From the NCBI GenBank assembly GCA_016790695.1, contig JAEUOS010000091.1, positions 62,001 through 126,000 of the forward strand: a stretch of DNA of 64,000 nt, given 5' to 3'. Below are positions 1-11,118 of this stretch, one piece after another (the stretch's first letter is position 1; every line of letters begins with the position of its first letter). The stretch is from Burkholderiales bacterium (GTDB lineage Bacteria; Pseudomonadota; Gammaproteobacteria; Burkholderiales; JAEUOS01). The notes beneath the pieces were generated by a model that saw nothing but the letters and a program-made list of their open reading frames with translations, did no database searches and had not been told where the DNA came from. The position numbers were made by a program, and so were the translations under genes.

Positions 1-2824
<2,824 letters not shown>

Positions 2825-2834
2825 AGTAGTCCGT

Positions 2835-2855
2835 CGGCTCGCGTGAAGCGAGCCG
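2835..2855 (+). other. Intergenic hairpin between nrdA and nrdB
   Basis: A perfect 8-bp inverted repeat (CGGCTCGC / GCGAGCCG) with a 5-base loop lies in the 59-base gap between nrdA and nrdB. There is no T-run after it, so it is unlikely to stop transcription completely. It could stabilise the nrdA 3' end or adjust the NrdA:NrdB ratio; that role is inference. Confidence 0.5.
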
Positions 2856-2883
2856 GCGCGAATTGTGTTTGGAGATGGAATCG

Positions 2884-4080
2884 ATGCTGACTTTCGAGGA
2901 TGATGTGCCGGGGCGGCCCCAGCCGTCGATCGAGCCGATGCTGGCGCTGCAAAGCGTGGCCGATGCGGTCCGTGGCGGCATCCCGATCCGGCCGCTGGCG
3001 CAGCCGCTCGACGGGACCCCGCAGATCGCCGGGCAGCCTGTCGCGTCGCCCGCCGCGGCGGCCAAGCGTGTCAATGTGGCCGACAAGCGCATCATCAACG
3101 GTCAGACCGACGTCAATCAGCTGGTGCCGTTCAAGTACAAGTGGGCCTGGCAGAAGTACCTGGATTCCTGCGCGAACCACTGGATGCCGCAGGAGATCAA
3201 CATGAACCGCGACATCGCCCTGTGGAAGGATCCGCGCGGGCTGAGCGAGGACGAACGCCGCATCATCAAGCGCAACCTGGGATTCTTCGTCACCGCCGAC
3301 AGCCTCGCGGCCAACAACATCGTGCTGGGGACCTATCGGCACATCACGGCGCCGGAATGCCGGCAGTATCTGCTGCGGCAGGCGTTCGAGGAAGCCATCC
3401 ATACCCACGCCTACCAGTACATCGTGGAGTCGCTCGGCCTGGACGAGAGCGAGATCTTCAACGCGTACAACGAGATTGCCTCGATCCGCGCCAAGGACGA
3501 GTTCCTCATCCCGTTCATCCAGACCCTCACTGATCCCGAGTTCCGCACCGGCACCATGGCGAACGATCAGGCGCTGCTGAAGAGCCTGATCGTGTTCTCG
3601 TGCCTGATGGAGGGCCTGTTCTTCTATGTCGGCTTCACGCAGATCCTCGCGATGGGCAGGCAGAACAAGATGACCGGCGCGGCCGAGCAGTATCAGTACA
3701 TCCTGCGCGACGAGTCGATGCACTGCAATTTCGGCATCGACCTGGTCAATCAATTGAAGATGGAGAACCCGCATCTGTGGACGCCGGCGTTTCGCGAGGA
3801 GATCCGCGCCCTCTTCAAGCAGGCGGTCGACCTCGAGTATCGCTATGCGGAGGACACGATGCCGCGTGGCGTGCTTGGACTGAACGCGCCGATGTTCAAG
3901 GGGTATCTGCGCTTCATTGCAAACCGTCGTTGCCAGCAAATAGGTATTGACCCCTTGTTCGCGAACGAGGACAATCCCTTCCCGTGGATGAGCGAGATGA
4001 TTGATCTCAAGAAGGAGAGAAATTTCTTCGAGACCCGCGTCATCGAGTATCAGACGGGCGGCGCGTTGAACTGGGATTAA
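2884..4080 (+). CDS. nrdB: Ribonucleoside-diphosphate reductase beta subunit
   Basis: Small subunit (398 aa) carrying the di-iron centre and tyrosyl radical of class Ia ribonucleotide reductase. EEAIHTHAY supplies Glu170, His173 and the radical Tyr177, in the same E-x2-H-x3-Y spacing as E. coli E115/H118/Y122. RDESMH supplies Glu277 and His280. The start is the ATG at 2884, which has GGAG nine bases upstream. The in-frame TTG at 2863 and ATG at 2875 are poorly placed relative to that site. An N-terminal extension of roughly 60 residues, rich in Pro and Ala, precedes the conserved region, as is common in betaproteobacterial NrdB. It is co-oriented with nrdA and followed by a strong hairpin terminator. 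Confidence 0.95.
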   Translation: MLTFEDDVPGRPQPSIEPMLALQSVADAVRGGIPIRPLAQPLDGTPQIAGQPVASPAAAAKRVNVADKRIINGQTDVNQLVPFKYKWAWQKYLDSCANHWMPQEINMNRDIALWKDPRGLSEDERRIIKRNLGFFVTADSLAANNIVLGTYRHITAPECRQYLLRQAFEEAIHTHAYQYIVESLGLDESEIFNAYNEIASIRAKDEFLIPFIQTLTDPEFRTGTMANDQALLKSLIVFSCLMEGLFFYVGFTQILAMGRQNKMTGAAEQYQYILRDESMHCNFGIDLVNQLKMENPHLWTPAFREEIRALFKQAVDLEYRYAEDTMPRGVLGLNAPMFKGYLRFIANRRCQQIGIDPLFANEDNPFPWMSEMIDLKKERNFFETRVIEYQTGGALNWD

Positions 4081-4239
4081 GTCGAAGTCGCGTATTTGGA
4101 CCGCGGCAGCGCGACCAGGAACTGAATGCAAGGACATAGTCGAAGCAGTTTTGGTGAGGTGACGGCACAAGCGCCGCACGGCAGGCTTGGTGGAGAGACT
4201 CCCCCCGGCCGCCGCGGCACCGCCGCCCGCCTCGCCTCT

Positions 4240-4287
4240 CCCAAGAAAAGCGCCGGTCGCATCATGCGAACCGGCGTTTTTCTTGGG
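4240..4287 (+). terminator. Long hairpin terminator after nrdB
   Basis: A stem of about 23 bp, broken only by one G-T pair and one bulged A. The outer arm is CCCAAGAAAA (4240-4249) against TTTTCTTGGG, and the inner arm CGCCGGTCGCAT pairs with ATGCGA-A-CCGGCG. The descending arm contains TTTTTCTT, so the structure should act as an intrinsic terminator for nrdAB, and its symmetry would allow it to work in both directions. Confidence 0.8.
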
Positions 4288-4360
4288 GGCGCGGTGCCGA
4301 AGTTTCGGGTTCGGCGTCCCCGCGCGTACGGCATTCATTAGCGCAAGTCGGAGTAGCGGC

Positions 4361-4389
4361 TTGCGCCGATGAATAATCCGGGCTAGTAC
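4361..4389 (+). promoter_or_regulatory. Weak candidate sigma70 promoter for the H1-like gene
   Basis: TTGCGC at 4361-4366 and TAGTAC at 4384-4389 are separated by 17 bases and lie about 53 bases before the ATG at 4443. The match to consensus is only partial, and the placement is the main support. Confidence 0.3.
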
Positions 4390-4442
4390 AGACGGGTTTT
4401 TTAGTTGGTAGTTTTTTTGACACTTCATGAAGGAGAAGCATC

Positions 4443-4787
4443 ATGGCAACTGCAAAGAAACCAGCAGCGAAAAAGCCCGCCGCCAAGAAACCGGCGGTGA
4501 AGAAGGCGGCGAAGAAGCCGGCCGCCAAGAAAGCCGCCAAGAAGCCGGCGGCGAAGAAAGCGGCGAAGAAGCCGGCGAAGAAGGCGGCGAAGAAAGCTGC
4601 CAAGAAGCCGGCCAAGAAAGCGGCCAAGAAAGCCGCCAAGAAGGCGGCCAAGAAAAAGCCTGCGAAAGCAAAGCCTGCCGCGAAGCCGGCGGCGGCGGCC
4701 AAACCGTCCGTAGCGGCGGCGCCCGGGGTACGACCGGCGCTCAACCCAGCGGCAGCTTGGCCATTCCCCACGGGAAGCCGTCCGTAG
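4443..4787 (+). CDS. Histone H1-like, alanine/lysine-rich DNA-binding protein
   Basis: A 114-residue basic protein made almost entirely of KKPAAKKAAKK-type repeats (about residues 5-85), followed by an Ala/Pro-rich tail ending in the AAWPFPTGSRP motif typical of betaproteobacterial H1-like proteins. It should bind and compact DNA non-specifically through its lysine tails in the nucleoid. GGAG sits a few bases before the ATG. The coding DNA is a low-complexity repeat of AAG/GCC codons, so length is expected to vary between strains. It stands alone between two terminators. It resembles Bordetella BpH1 and the AlgP-type tails; no globular domain is visible. Confidence 0.85.
   Translation: MATAKKPAAKKPAAKKPAVKKAAKKPAAKKAAKKPAAKKAAKKPAKKAAKKAAKKPAKKAAKKAAKKAAKKKPAKAKPAAKPAAAAKPSVAAAPGVRPALNPAAAWPFPTGSRP
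4455..4700 (+). repeat. Low-complexity Ala/Lys codon repeat inside the H1-like gene
   Basis: Degenerate tandem repeats of GCC/GCG and AAG/AAA codons (units such as GCCAAGAAAGCGGCCAAGAA) make up most of the coding sequence. The repeat is the source of the KKPAAKK protein pattern and a likely site for slippage or recombination. Confidence 0.75.
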
Positions 4788-4801
4788 GCTTTGCGCGCAT
4801 T

Positions 4802-4824
4802 CCCCGGGCGGTCCTCGCCCGGGG
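4802..4824 (+). other. GC-rich hairpin downstream of the H1-like gene
   Basis: A perfect 9-bp inverted repeat, CCCCGGGCG / CGCCCGGGG, with a 5-base loop. It lies just before the T-tailed terminator and probably helps stop transcription or protect the 3' end. Confidence 0.5.
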
Positions 4825-4831
4825 CCTACTG

Positions 4832-4870
4832 ATCCGTGAGTCGGCCTGTCCGACTCGCGGATTTTTCTTT
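4832..4870 (+). terminator. Intrinsic terminator after the H1-like gene
   Basis: A 13-bp stem (ATCCGTGAGTCGG / CCGACTCGCGGAT, one G-T pair) with loop CCTGT, followed by TTTTCTTT. A textbook rho-independent terminator, 45 bases after the stop codon. Confidence 0.85.
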
Positions 4871-4885
4871 CCGAGTTCCTAGAGC

Positions 4886-5461
4886 ATGCTGCTCGAGATT
4901 GTCGCGATCGCTCTGCGTGCCGCCTATTGGGTGTTGTTGCCGGCGGCGTTGTTGCGGTTCCAGATGCAGGCTGTGCGAGCCCCTTTTCGCAATCCGATCG
5001 GGCGGTTCGTCTGTGCCGTGACCGATTGGATCGTCCTGCCGCTGCGTCGGGTCCTCGGTGGGCGCGGCGGCCTCGACTGGGCGAGCCTGGTCGCCGCGCT
5101 TGCGTTCGAACTCCTGCATGGCCTCCTGCTCGATGCCTTCTCGGTGCAGTTCGCGATCTTTCGTGGCGGCGCAGGCATCTGGCTGGCCGGCGCCGTGTTC
5201 AGCTTTGCCCATGCCGCGCTGACCGTCGCCCTCTGGCTGTTGATCGTCTATGCGGTCATGTCCTGGCTGCGCACCGATTCGCCGATCGTGGACGTTCTCG
5301 AGGCTCTCGTGAACCCCTGGTTGAAGCCGCTGCGTCGCCGCATGCCGCTGGTGGGTGGATTCGACCTCTCGCCGCTGGTGCTGGTGGTCCTGCTGCAGAT
5401 CGGCATGGTCGTCCTGGCGCACGGTCGGTCCGAATTTCTGGGGATGCTTGTGCGCGCATGA
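4886..5461 (+). CDS. yggT: YggT-family inner-membrane protein
   Basis: A 191-residue hydrophobic protein with two YggT-type halves, each with a hairpin of membrane segments (about residues 1-20, 55-100, 110-130 and 155-185) and the repeated P-hydrophobic-R-R motif (IVLPLRRVLG, NPWLKPLRRRMP). Family members are inner-membrane proteins linked to osmotic stress and, in some bacteria, to septum placement; the exact role here is unknown. The gene overlaps the DUF167 gene by ATGA, the usual yggT-yggU pairing. No good ribosome site is visible before the ATG, which lies about 15 bases after the terminator of the H1-like gene. Confidence 0.85.
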   Translation: MLLEIVAIALRAAYWVLLPAALLRFQMQAVRAPFRNPIGRFVCAVTDWIVLPLRRVLGGRGGLDWASLVAALAFELLHGLLLDAFSVQFAIFRGGAGIWLAGAVFSFAHAALTVALWLLIVYAVMSWLRTDSPIVDVLEALVNPWLKPLRRRMPLVGGFDLSPLVLVVLLQIGMVVLAHGRSEFLGMLVRA

Positions 5462-5766
5462 CCTGGTATCGGTTCGTGGCGGGCGGCGCCCTCGAATTGG
5501 CCGTGCACGCGCAGCCCGGTGCGCGTCGAGCGTCGGTCGAACTCTACGGTGCGGACGCGGTGAAGATCAAGGTGACGGCGAAGGCCGTCGATGGCGCTGC
5601 CAACGCGGCGATCATCGAATGCATCGCGAGCAGGCTGGACGTCGCGCGCTCTACCGTATGCATCGTTGCGGGCGCTGCGGGGCGGCGCAAGCGCGTCCGC
5701 ATCGACGCGCGGGTCACCGATCCGCAGCGGCTCCTGGATGCGCCAGCGGCGCGGAATCGAACCTGA
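5458..5766 (+). CDS. yggU: DUF167 / YggU-family protein
   Basis: A 102-residue protein of the UPF0235/DUF167 family, translationally coupled to yggT by a 4-base ATGA overlap, which fixes the start. Conserved features are VHAQPGARR near the N-terminus, VKITV-like strands, and DGAANAAIIE with the later AGAAGRRKRV segment. Family structures show a small alpha/beta fold without a known enzyme activity. The pairing with yggT is widely conserved and is the only functional clue. Confidence 0.85.
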   Translation: MTWYRFVAGGALELAVHAQPGARRASVELYGADAVKIKVTAKAVDGAANAAIIECIASRLDVARSTVCIVAGAAGRRKRVRIDARVTDPQRLLDAPAARNRT

Positions 5767-5778
5767 AGCGCGCCGGGT

Positions 5779-6258
5779 CTAGTGGGTCACGCGCGTGACC
5801 CCGTTGCCCGAAAGCAGGCGCACGCGTTCCCCGGGGCGGAAGGTCTCGTCCGCTTCCTGGGTGATGGCACGCAATTCGCCGTTGTCGAGCTTGACGGTGA
5901 TTTCCAGCCCGGGCTTGCGCGTGATTGCGCCCTCGGCCGCCTGGCCTGCAATTCCGCCTGCCACCGCGCCGAGGACCGAGCCGACGACCGCGCCACGTCC
6001 ACCGCCCACGTTGCTGCCGGCGATTCCGCCGACGATGCCGCCCGTCGCCGCGCCCACGCCGCTGCGCTGCGGCTCGATGGTGACAGAACGTACGCTCTCG
6101 ACAATGCCCATGCGGACGGTCTGTTCGCGCTGCGCCTGCCCGGGCGTATAGACACTGCCGGAACTCGAGCGTGTTGCGCAGCCGGCGGTGCCGAGCGACA
6201 CCGCCAGGGCGACGAGAATCACCGTTCCCGTCCGATGCGTTCGAATTGGAGTCACCAT
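5779..6258 (-). CDS. Glycine-zipper outer-membrane lipoprotein, SlyB/Pcp-like
   Basis: A 159-residue predicted lipoprotein. The start is the ATG at 6258, which has AGGAGG a few bases upstream; the longer open frame is rejected. A signal peptide (hydrophobic core ILVALAVSLG) ends at TAGC, a slightly weak lipobox because Thr stands at -3. The centre holds the glycine-zipper hairpin GGIVGGIAGSNVGGG and VVGSVLGAVAGGIAG typical of the rickettsial 17-kDa antigen/SlyB family, followed by a small beta domain. It probably sits in the outer membrane and may support envelope stability. It is 28 bases downstream of the PfkB kinase gene on the same strand. Confidence 0.8.
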   Translation of the reverse strand: MVTPIRTHRTGTVILVALAVSLGTAGCATRSSSGSVYTPGQAQREQTVRMGIVESVRSVTIEPQRSGVGAATGGIVGGIAGSNVGGGRGAVVGSVLGAVAGGIAGQAAEGAITRKPGLEITVKLDNGELRAITQEADETFRPGERVRLLSGNGVTRVTH

Positions 6259-6286
6259 GCCAAGCCTCCTGTCGGCGCAGGCCCGC

Positions 6287-7234
6287 TCACCAGAGCCCGA
6301 AGCCGAACTGATCTGCGTACAGTGCACCGATTTCCGCGCGCGTCAGCCGATGATTCTGCGCCCCGCGCATCGCGATCTTGACGCTGCCCATCACGCTGGC
6401 GAGCCTCCCGGTCTCTTCCCACGGCAGGCCGTTGGCGATGCCGTACAGCAGCCCGGCCCGATAGGCGTCACCGCACCCGGTCGGATCGAGCACCCGCTCC
6501 GCCTTAACGCACGGAATCTCGATGCGTTGACCGCCGGCAAAGATGAGCGAGCCCTCGGCACCGCGGGTCACGATGAACGCCTTGACCTTCGCAGCCAGTG
6601 CCTCGATGGTCGCGCCGGTTTTCTCCTGGACCAGTTTGGCCTCGTAGTCATTGACCGCGACGAAGCTGGCCCTGTCGATCACGTCCAGGAGTTCGTCCCC
6701 GCTGAACATCGGCAGGCCCTGGCCCGGATCGAACAGGAACGGAATGCCTCCCTCGGCGAATTCGCGTGCGTGCATGAGCATGCCTTCCCTGCCATCCGGC
6801 GCAACGATGCCCAGGCCTATGTCGGCGGCATCGTGCACGTGGTTCACGTGCGACGAGTTCATTGCGCCCGGGTGGAAGGCGGTGATCTGATTGTCGTCGA
6901 GGTCGGTGGTGATGAACGCTTGCGCGGTGAAGGTCTCGGGAACCACCGCGACGTGACGGGTTTCCAGCCCAAGGTTGCGCATGCGTTCGAAATAGGGGTC
7001 GGCATCCTCGCCCACGGCCGCCATCACGAGCGGCTCGTCGACGCTGCCGGCGGTCAGCATCTTGAGGTTGTAGGCGATGTTGCCGGCGCACCCGCCGTAT
7101 TCGCGGCGCATCTCCGGCACGAGAAACGCGACGTTGAGGATGTGCACCTGGTCGGGCAGGATGTGATCCCTGAAGCGGCCTTCGAAGACCATGATGTTGT
7201 CGTAGGCCACGGAACCGCAAATCAATACCGGCAT
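6287..7234 (-). CDS. PfkB-family sugar/nucleoside kinase (adenosine-kinase-like)
   Basis: A 315-residue ribokinase-fold kinase. GGCAGNIAYN near residue 50 is the first PfkB signature, and DPTGCGDAYRAG near 250-261 is the second, with catalytic Asp256 and an anion hole. The N-terminal sequence CGSVAYDNIMVF matches the betaproteobacterial group often labelled adenosine kinase or carbohydrate kinase; the substrate cannot be told from sequence alone. AGGGGA lies just before the ATG. A conserved neighbour of prmA and the DUF3426 zinc-ribbon protein. Confidence 0.8.
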   Translation of the reverse strand: MPVLICGSVAYDNIMVFEGRFRDHILPDQVHILNVAFLVPEMRREYGGCAGNIAYNLKMLTAGSVDEPLVMAAVGEDADPYFERMRNLGLETRHVAVVPETFTAQAFITTDLDDNQITAFHPGAMNSSHVNHVHDAADIGLGIVAPDGREGMLMHAREFAEGGIPFLFDPGQGLPMFSGDELLDVIDRASFVAVNDYEAKLVQEKTGATIEALAAKVKAFIVTRGAEGSLIFAGGQRIEIPCVKAERVLDPTGCGDAYRAGLLYGIANGLPWEETGRLASVMGSVKIAMRGAQNHRLTRAEIGALYADQFGFGLW

Positions 7235-7311
7235 GAAATCCCCTGGAGTGTTGGCTACTGTGTCAGGCGCGCCGCACGATCAGCGCGGGCGACGGCGAAT
7301 CGGTACTGCGA

Positions 7312-7340
7312 ATTGTACGGACGGTACGCTATGGATAGAA
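7312..7340 (-). promoter_or_regulatory. Candidate promoter for the PfkB kinase gene
   Basis: On the minus strand, TTCTAT (7340-7335) and TACAAT (7317-7312) are spaced by 17 bases, about 80 bases before the kinase ATG. The -10 is good and the -35 weak. It would give the kinase and lipoprotein genes a start separate from the accBC run. It overlaps the 3' end of the preceding gene. Confidence 0.3.
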
Positions 7341-8117
7341 GGCGTAGAGACGATAGCCGCTCGCACGCAGCTGACCGGAATCGACGACCAAGCGCAACTG
7401 CAATTCGGCGCCGGCGCCGATGGCGGCCGTTTCGGTGGCGTAGTCCGCAGGGCGCAACACCCGGCGCGCCAGCGGCACGTCCCCGGCATCGGTGAGGGAC
7501 AACTCCAGCAGCGGCGCCGGCTGGGCGAACGGCGCCCGGTTGCGGAGCACCGCGCTCAGCACCAGGATCGCCCGATTGCCCGGATCAGCCTGCAGGTCCG
7601 AGGACTCGATGCTGATCGCCTGCGCGTCGATCGGTGGTGCGATGGTGCAACCGGCTTGCGCGCACAGCGCATCCAGCCAAGGCCGTGTCTGCGGAAACTG
7701 GGCGGCAACCTGGTTGCGAAAATGCCATCCCGCCTGGCCGGCAAGAACGAGCACGGCTACGGCGGCGCCGATCGCGTATGGCCAGATGGCGCTGCGCCGC
7801 GCTGCCGGCGGGCGCGGCGCAAGCAGGGATCCGGGGTGCTGCGGCGGGGCCCCGGGCGCTGCCGGCTCGACTTCACCTGACGCGGCAGCGGCGTCGTTCG
7901 GAGCGCCGAACAGCTCGAAATTGGGCGATTCGACCGCGGGCGACGCATCGTCGACGGGCACAACGGCGGCTGCCGGCGCCGGCGGGACCAGGTGGTCGAG
8001 CGCGTTGAAGACTTCCGCGCAATTGCCGCAGCGTACCTGACCCTGCCGTGCCAACAGCTGCTCGGTGGTGATGCGAAACGCAGTCTGGCAATGCGGGCAA
8101 CGCGTCAGCGTTGTCAT
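7329..8117 (-). CDS. Zinc-ribbon / DUF3426 membrane protein
   Basis: 262 residues from the ATG at 8117. The protein opens with a zinc ribbon, CPHC then CGNC (about residues 7-31, MJ0042 type), followed by a Pro/Ala-rich linker, one transmembrane helix at about 130-150 (YAIGAAVAVLVLAGQAG) and a C-terminal DUF3426 domain expected in the periplasm. The longer upstream open frame is rejected because the zinc ribbon normally sits at the extreme N-terminus. The gene follows prmA with a 64-base gap. Function is unknown; the architecture suggests a cytoplasmic sensor or scaffold tied to an envelope domain. Confidence 0.8.
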   Translation of the reverse strand: MTTLTRCPHCQTAFRITTEQLLARQGQVRCGNCAEVFNALDHLVPPAPAAAVVPVDDASPAVESPNFELFGAPNDAAAASGEVEPAAPGAPPQHPGSLLAPRPPAARRSAIWPYAIGAAVAVLVLAGQAGWHFRNQVAAQFPQTRPWLDALCAQAGCTIAPPIDAQAISIESSDLQADPGNRAILVLSAVLRNRAPFAQPAPLLELSLTDAGDVPLARRVLRPADYATETAAIGAGAELQLRLVVDSGQLRASGYRLYAFYP

Positions 8118-8181
8118 GCGGCGGTCGTCTCCGAAGCGTTCTTCCGGGCACCCATCCGGGCCTGTTGCGCCCGCAGCGAGG

Positions 8182-9072
8182 TCACGAGTCGCGTGTGCCA
8201 TGCAGGCACGACCACCCGTCCTCGCGCGCGTGGGGGCGCAGACGGACCCACGGCGCGTAGGCGGCAATGACATCGCCCTCCTGCTCTTCGAGAATACCAG
8301 AAAGCACGATCTGCCCGGCATCGGCGAGATGGCGGGAAAACGCGGGTGCGAGCACCTTCAACGGATTGGTCAGAATGTTCGCAACCAGGACGTCGGCGCG
8401 TATGTCCCTCACCTCGTCGATGTCCCGCACATCGACAGCAGCCTGGTTCGCTGCCGCGTTGGCCCGGCTCGCTGCGAGTGCCTGCGGGTCGATGTCAGTG
8501 GCGACGACCTGCCGCGCGCCGAGACGCGCGGCAGCGATCGCCAGGATGCCAGACCCGCATCCATAGTCCAGAACGAGCCTGCCGCGCAGGTCCGCCTGGT
8601 CCAGCCAGGCCAGGCACAGCCGTGTCGTCGGGTGGCTTCCGGTGCCGAAGGCCAGGCCGGGGTCCAGACGTATCGCAATTGACGGCGCGGCGGGTGCCTG
8701 GTGCCAGGAGGGAACGATCCACAGCCGATTCGAGATTCTGACCGGCTCGAACTGCGCCTGGGTCTGCCGAACCCAGTCCTGGTCATGGACGACGCGGCTG
8801 GTGTAGCGGAGGTCGGCGAGGCCGCACATGCCCGCTGCCCGCTCGATCAGTCCGGCACAATCCGTCGCCTGGTCAACCAGGGCGACGACGCGGTTGCGTT
8901 GCCAGAGCCGGCCCTGCGGAATTCCGGGCTCGCCGTAAATCGGTACCTCGGCCATGCCGCCGGCGTTGGCGTCCTCGACGCTGACGGACAGCGCGCCGCA
9001 GGCGATCAACGCGTCGGAAAGCGCGTCCGCATGGCGCTCATCGCACACGCAGTCCAGTTCCAGCCAAGCCAT
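8182..9072 (-). CDS. prmA: Ribosomal protein L11 methyltransferase
   Basis: A 296-residue SAM-dependent methyltransferase that trimethylates ribosomal protein L11. The N-terminal substrate-recognition domain spans about 1-95. The catalytic domain contains FGTGSHPTTRLCL, the SAM motif LDYGCGSGILAIAAARLGA, DIDPQAL and VANILTNPL, all PrmA signatures. Length is standard. The gene lies 31 bases after accC, forming the frequent accB-accC-prmA arrangement. Confidence 0.95.
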   Translation of the reverse strand: MAWLELDCVCDERHADALSDALIACGALSVSVEDANAGGMAEVPIYGEPGIPQGRLWQRNRVVALVDQATDCAGLIERAAGMCGLADLRYTSRVVHDQDWVRQTQAQFEPVRISNRLWIVPSWHQAPAAPSIAIRLDPGLAFGTGSHPTTRLCLAWLDQADLRGRLVLDYGCGSGILAIAAARLGARQVVATDIDPQALAASRANAAANQAAVDVRDIDEVRDIRADVLVANILTNPLKVLAPAFSRHLADAGQIVLSGILEEQEGDVIAAYAPWVRLRPHAREDGWSCLHGTRDS

Positions 9073-9103
9073 CTCGGCACGCGTTCCTGGTGGCGTGCCT
9101 GAC

Positions 9104-10459
9104 CTAGGCGTTCTTGAGGGCGGCCAGCTTCTTTTCCAGATAATGGATGCTGGTTCCGCCGGCGATGAAATGGGTGTCGTCCATCAGCTGCCGGTGCAGC
9201 GGCAGGTTGGTGAGGATGCCCTCGATGACCATTTCCGACAGCGCGATGCGCATGCGCGCGATCGCCTGCGCGCGGTCCCCGCCAAAGGCGATGACCTTGC
9301 CGATCAGGGAATCATAGTTGGGCGGGACGAAGTAATTGGCGTACGCATGCGAATCGACGCGGATGCCGGGCCCGCCCGGCGGGTGATAGGCGGTGATGCG
9401 GCCGGGGGACGGCGTGAACACGAACGGGTCCTCGGCATTGATGCGGCACTCGATCGCGTGGCCCTTGAGCTGGATATCGCGCTGCCGGAACCCGAGGCGC
9501 TCGCCTGCAGCCACGCGAATCTGCTGCTGGACGATGTCGATGCCGGTCACCATTTCGGTCACGGGATGTTCAACCTGGACCCGCGTATTCATCTCGATGA
9601 AGAAGAACTCCCCGCCTTCGAAGAGGAACTCGAACGTCCCGGCGCCACGGTAGCCGATCTTCTTGCAGGCATCGGCGCAGCGTTCGCCGATACGTTCGAC
9701 CAGACGGCGAGGAATCCCCGGGGCCGGCGCTTCCTCGATGATCTTCTGGTGTCGCCGCTGCATCGAACAGTCGCGCTCACCCAGCCATACGGCGTTGCGG
9801 TGCTCGTCGGCCAGCACCTGGATCTCGATGTGGCGCGGGTTCTCGAGAAAGCGCTCCATGTACACCGTCGGATTGCCGAAGGCGGCCTGGGCTTCGCTGC
9901 GGGTCATGTTGACGGCGTTGATCAGCGCCGCCTCCGTGTGGACGACGCGCATCCCGCGCCCGCCGCCGCCGGCCGCCTTGATGATCACCGGGTAGCGGAT
10001 CTCGCGGGCCAGCTTGACGATCTCACGCGGATCGTCCGGCAGCGCTCCAGCGGATCCCGGAACGGTCGGCACGCCGGCGCGGATCATCGCCTGCTTGGCG
10101 GACACCTTGTCCCCCATGAGCCGGATCGACTCGGCGCGCGGGCCGATGAAGGTGAAGCCGCTCTTCTCGACACGCTCGGCAAAGTCGGCGTTCTCGGAAA
10201 GGAAGCCGTATCCGGGGTGGATCGCCTCGGCGTCGGTGACCTCGGCCGCACTGATGATGGCCGCCATGTTGAGGTAGCTCTGCGGGCTCGGTGCGGGTCC
10301 GATGCATACCGATTCGTCCGCAAGCTTCACGTACTTGGCCGACGCATCGGCTTCCGAATGGGCAACGACCGTGCGGATGCCCATTTCGCGGCAGGCGCGC
10401 TGGATGCGGAGCGCGATCTCGCCGCGGTTGGCGATGAGAATCTTGCCGAACATGGCCAT
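9104..10459 (-). CDS. accC: Biotin carboxylase subunit of acetyl-CoA carboxylase
   Basis: A 451-residue ATP-grasp enzyme that carboxylates the biotin on AccB, the first half-reaction of fatty acid synthesis. The N-terminus carries [14 protein letters not shown], the glycine-rich ATP loop is GGGGRGMRV, and [20 protein letters not shown] and the RNIQ-like region complete the signature. Two start codons are possible (10459 and 10453); the first is kept because AGGAG lies ten bases upstream. It follows accB by 18 bases, so the two subunits are co-expressed. Confidence 0.97.
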   Translation of the reverse strand: MAMFGKILIANRGEIALRIQRACREMGIRTVVAHSEADASAKYVKLADESVCIGPAPSPQSYLNMAAIISAAEVTDAEAIHPGYGFLSENADFAERVEKSGFTFIGPRAESIRLMGDKVSAKQAMIRAGVPTVPGSAGALPDDPREIVKLAREIRYPVIIKAAGGGGRGMRVVHTEAALINAVNMTRSEAQAAFGNPTVYMERFLENPRHIEIQVLADEHRNAVWLGERDCSMQRRHQKIIEEAPAPGIPRRLVERIGERCADACKKIGYRGAGTFEFLFEGGEFFFIEMNTRVQVEHPVTEMVTGIDIVQQQIRVAAGERLGFRQRDIQLKGHAIECRINAEDPFVFTPSPGRITAYHPPGGPGIRVDSHAYANYFVPPNYDSLIGKVIAFGGDRAQAIARMRIALSEMVIEGILTNLPLHRQLMDDTHFIAGGTSIHYLEKKLAALKNA

Positions 10460-10477
10460 GGCGCGGTGGCTCCTGCG

Positions 10478-10951
10478 CTATTCGATGACGAACAGGGGCT
10501 GGCCGTATTCGACGGGCTGGCCGTTCTCGGCGAGGATCTGGGTGATCGTGCCGCTGGCTTCGGCAGGAATCTCGTTCATCAGTTTCATCGCCTCGATGAT
10601 GCACAGGACATCGCCGTCCTTGACCTGCGACCCGATCTCCACATACGCGTTGGCGCCAGGCGCGCCGGCGCGATAGAAGGTGCCGACCATGGGCGCCTTG
10701 ACGACGAACCCCGCCGGTGGCGCCGATTCGGGCTTGGTCGCCGTGCCGGGCGGCGCGACCGCTGGCGGGGCGACGCCTCCCGGCAGAGGGACTGGCGCGG
10801 CCACAGGAGGGGCCATCAGATACGTGCTTGCCGGGGGAGCGGGCGGGTGCTTGACGATTCGCACCTTCTCCTCGCCTTCGGTGACTTCGAGTTCACTGAT
10901 GCCGGAATGCTCGACGAGCTCGATCAGGGTCTTCAGCTTGCGCAGATCCAT
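10478..10951 (-). CDS. accB: Biotin carboxyl carrier protein of acetyl-CoA carboxylase
   Basis: A 157-residue carrier. The N-terminal helix [17 protein letters not shown] is typical, a Pro/Ala-rich linker spans about 40-80, and the lipoyl-like C-terminal domain holds EAMKLMN with biotinylated Lys123 and ends PLFVIE. GAGGGGT precedes the ATG. It is first in the accB-accC-prmA run. In many relatives aroQ lies just upstream, but here the 167 bases between tlpA and accB hold no such gene. Confidence 0.96.
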   Translation of the reverse strand: MDLRKLKTLIELVEHSGISELEVTEGEEKVRIVKHPPAPPASTYLMAPPVAAPVPLPGGVAPPAVAPPGTATKPESAPPAGFVVKAPMVGTFYRAGAPGANAYVEIGSQVKDGDVLCIIEAMKLMNEIPAEASGTITQILAENGQPVEYGQPLFVIE

Positions 10952-11118
10952 TCAAACACCCCTCATTTTTTTTCAATTTCGCCGAATACGCTCCGAATCC
11001 ATCGGTGGACGGCGAATCATCCGCGTGCCTGCCGGTCGCCGTCGGTTCGGCACCACGAGCGCATCAATGTGGTCCTTGGCGGCGAAACGCTGCCTGTAGC
11101 ACGCCAGGATGACGGAGT

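Larger units (their letters stand above)
4081..4442. other. Intergenic region nrdB to H1-like gene
   Basis: These 362 bases carry no credible gene. They hold the long nrdB terminator hairpin at 4240-4287, an AT-richer stretch with a weak candidate promoter near 4361-4389, and T-runs at about 4397-4402 and 4412-4418 just before the ribosome site of the H1-like gene. The GC-rich part before 4240 shows no recognisable RNA. Confidence 0.6.

Noticed and set aside
10990..11118. Short minus-strand reading of about 45 codons between tlpA and accB that looks partly protein-like
   Set aside because: No start with a ribosome site, runs into tlpA in another frame, and matches no AroQ motif.
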